From positions 558,001-622,000 of the forward strand of contig LNKV01000007.1 of assembly GCA_001465935.1 (NCBI GenBank): 64,000 nt of DNA, read 5' to 3'. The notes under the pieces were generated by a model, which saw only the letters and a list, made by a program, of their open reading frames with translations, was not told where the DNA came from and searched no databases. Numbering within the stretch: the first letter of the stretch is position 1; every line of letters begins with the position of its first letter. The translations under genes and the position numbers were made by a program. Source of the stretch: Clarireedia homoeocarpa. Lineage: Eukaryota > Ascomycota > Leotiomycetes > Helotiales > Rutstroemiaceae. Of this stretch, positions 62,547 to 64,000 are shown piece by piece.

Positions 62547-64000
62547 CTAATAAATATACCTAAAATTCAAATTCTCCCGATCCGTCAAATCCGCAAACGC
62601 CGTCCGATCCAAATCCATCCTCCTCCTCTCCTCCAAATCATTACTCCCACACTCAGCGTTCCCGTCTTCCACCCCATTAACAACACGAATCATCGCATCC
62701 CTCATTTCATTCTCCCTCTTCAAAAGCCACCTTAACCCCAGAATTAAAATCACCTGCGCCAAATGCGCCACAATCATACTCCAAATGCCCAGCCTATATC
62801 TCGGCGCCTGGGATGTCTTGTAGAAGAACGGACCGGAAATATTGCCCACGCAGAAGCCGACGAAGAGGGCTGCGTTGGTGAGGACTTTTTTCGTGTGTCC
62901 GGCGACGTTAGCGGTGAGTACGGAAAGAGAGAGCACGAAAGAGGCGTTATAGGGGCCGGTTAGGTAGTACATTATTAGGCGGGGAATTTGGGTTGTGGAG
63001 GGGAGGACTGAAGGGGGAAAAAAGTTAGTTGGTGGGGGACCTTGGGGTGGGTGGGGGTGAGAAGAGAGAGAGGAAAAGGGAAAGGAGTGAGGAGGAGGTA
63101 ATGGAGGGAAGAAACGTACATTGGAGACCAAATGCGCCGATGATATTGGGGAGCATGAAGAGGACGATTACGAGACAGCGACTATTTGGCGGGAGACGAT
63201 CATTCAGGAAGACGCATGCGAGGATTGAGATGGCAATGATGGCTCCGTATGGAATCTGCATGAGTGCTGTAACGACTATTCCCAGGTTAGTCACAATTCC
63301 TGACTTACCACCAGAGTGTGTCTCTTAAATAACATCATCCCTAAACTGAGAACTTACGAGTCGAAAAGCCAAACCCCTTAATAATCAAGGTCCCAAAATT
63401 ACTTATCCCTCCATTTGGGATATTCGACACCAAGCCAATCAAAAAGAACATGTAAGTTTTATAATCCGTCGCCCACTCCCTAACTTGCTTCCACTTAAAA
63501 GTCTTATTCTCCACACCCGTTTGATTCTCCCTTAACCTCTCAACAGCCATGCGTTTCTCAGAAGTGCTGAGTATCTTGGCTGTAACGGGCGAATCGGGAA
63601 GGAAGAAAAACAACACAATGCCCCAGATACAACAGCATGCCCCAACTATCAGGAACTCGTATTTCCAGGATGATAGAGAGCCTTGGATGTTGCCGATGCC
63701 ATACCCGATAAGTCCGCCGAGAGCGATCCCGCCTCCGTTTGCTGTGTACCAGAGTCCAATGCGGATGGGCTGTTCGCGTCGCGTATACCACATCGAGGTT
63801 ATGATCATGAAGGAGGAGTCGCTGCATCCTTCAGCTGCGCCGGACAGAGCTCTAAGGACGGCCAGCTCGGTGAAGTTACGTGCTGCAGCTGTGGCAACAG
63901 GTTAATTTATTGAGTAAACACTTTAGAGGAAGAAGAGATTCTTACCTTGACACATGAGTAGAGCTCCCCACATAAAAATGTTGAAAGCTAGGTATTTTGC
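62547..64000 (-). CDS. MFS transporter, Dal5-like anion:cation symporter, 5' end outside window
   Basis: C-terminal 400 aa of a 12-span major facilitator. Exons are 64000-63946 (continuing beyond the window), 63888-63358, 63275-63120 and 63007-62547, all joined in phase by GT...AG introns. Visible order: AKYLAFNIFMWGALLMCQ; ELAVLRALSGAAEGCSDSSF; SMWYTRREQPIRIGLWYTAN (the loop after helix 4 of the ACS/allantoate permease family); GLIGYGIGNIQGSLSSWKY; FFLPDSPVTAKILSTSEK with the central loop; WKQVREWATDYKTYMFFLIG; VSNIPNGGISNFGTLIIKGF; MYYLTGPYNASFVLSLSVLT; and GNISGPFFYKTSQAPRYRLG. These blocks are typical of fungal Dal5/Tna1-like carriers of allantoate, nicotinate, vitamins or other organic anions. 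Substrate is not inferable. The tail contains many Arg and Glu residues and ends NFRYIY. Confidence 0.9.

Noticed and set aside
1..64000. tRNA, rRNA genes and CRISPR arrays
   Set aside because: I found no convincing tRNA A/B boxes with cloverleaf pairing or rRNA segment, and the tandem repeats are directly adjacent units without the unique spacers of a CRISPR array.

Overview
This window is nuclear DNA of a filamentous ascomycete. Genes are separated by 0.4-2 kb of fairly AT-rich DNA full of microsatellites, and most are split by 45-80 nt introns with GTAAGT-like donors, CTAAY branch sites and YAG acceptors. The families present (eEF3, HET-domain proteins, 2EXR, fungal transcription factor domains, fungal XIP aquaporin, Dal5-type MFS) are fungal. 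The gene set and base composition would fit a leotiomycete (Botrytis/Sclerotinia group), but that placement is inference. Exon coordinates were worked out by hand from splice signals and protein continuity.

Layout: 1-3,044 is the 3' part of translation elongation factor 3 (+). 5.0-7.3 kb (-) holds a C2H2 zinc-finger transcription factor whose 5' half splices cleanly but whose 3' half is broken by stops. 7.3-9.0 kb is minisatellite-rich and ends in a three-copy repeat in front of a secreted SMP-30/gluconolactonase-like protein (9,029-10,241). After another simple-repeat stretch come a HET-ankyrin protein (11,866-14,556), a zinc-cluster-less fungal transcription-factor-domain protein (16,537-18,172) and a short-chain dehydrogenase (19,055-19,968). 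20.7-20.9 kb is a gene-free island with a G-quadruplex motif and four short hairpins.

22.1-25.9 kb is a divergent pair of mitochondrial methylcitrate-cycle genes, 2-methylisocitrate lyase (-) and methylcitrate synthase (+). Sharing about 450 bp of promoter, they would let the cell turn propionyl-CoA into pyruvate and succinate. Next come a secreted polysaccharide deacetylase with N-terminal modules, a glutamine-synthetase-family enzyme, a second SDR, a ketopantoate reductase, a 2EXR protein, a TFIIIC triple-barrel subunit, a membrane-anchored methyltransferase, the spliceosomal DEAH helicase Prp2/Cdc28, and an ER-luminal DnaJ protein ending in KDEL.

48-50 kb contains a MARVEL-type membrane gene with two apparent lesions, a perfect 41-bp inverted repeat and a possible solo LTR. 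The remainder holds an XIP-type aquaporin, the complex I 24-kDa subunit, a small Gly/Val-rich protein with a CRE in its promoter, a secreted FAD oxidoreductase, an ammonium transporter, a secreted protein of unknown function and the 3' part of a Dal5-like MFS transporter that runs off the right edge. Apart from the methylcitrate pair I see no biosynthetic or defence cluster. The least ordinary items are the homogenised HET-ankyrin array, the XIP channel with altered NPA boxes and the DNA-structure motifs.
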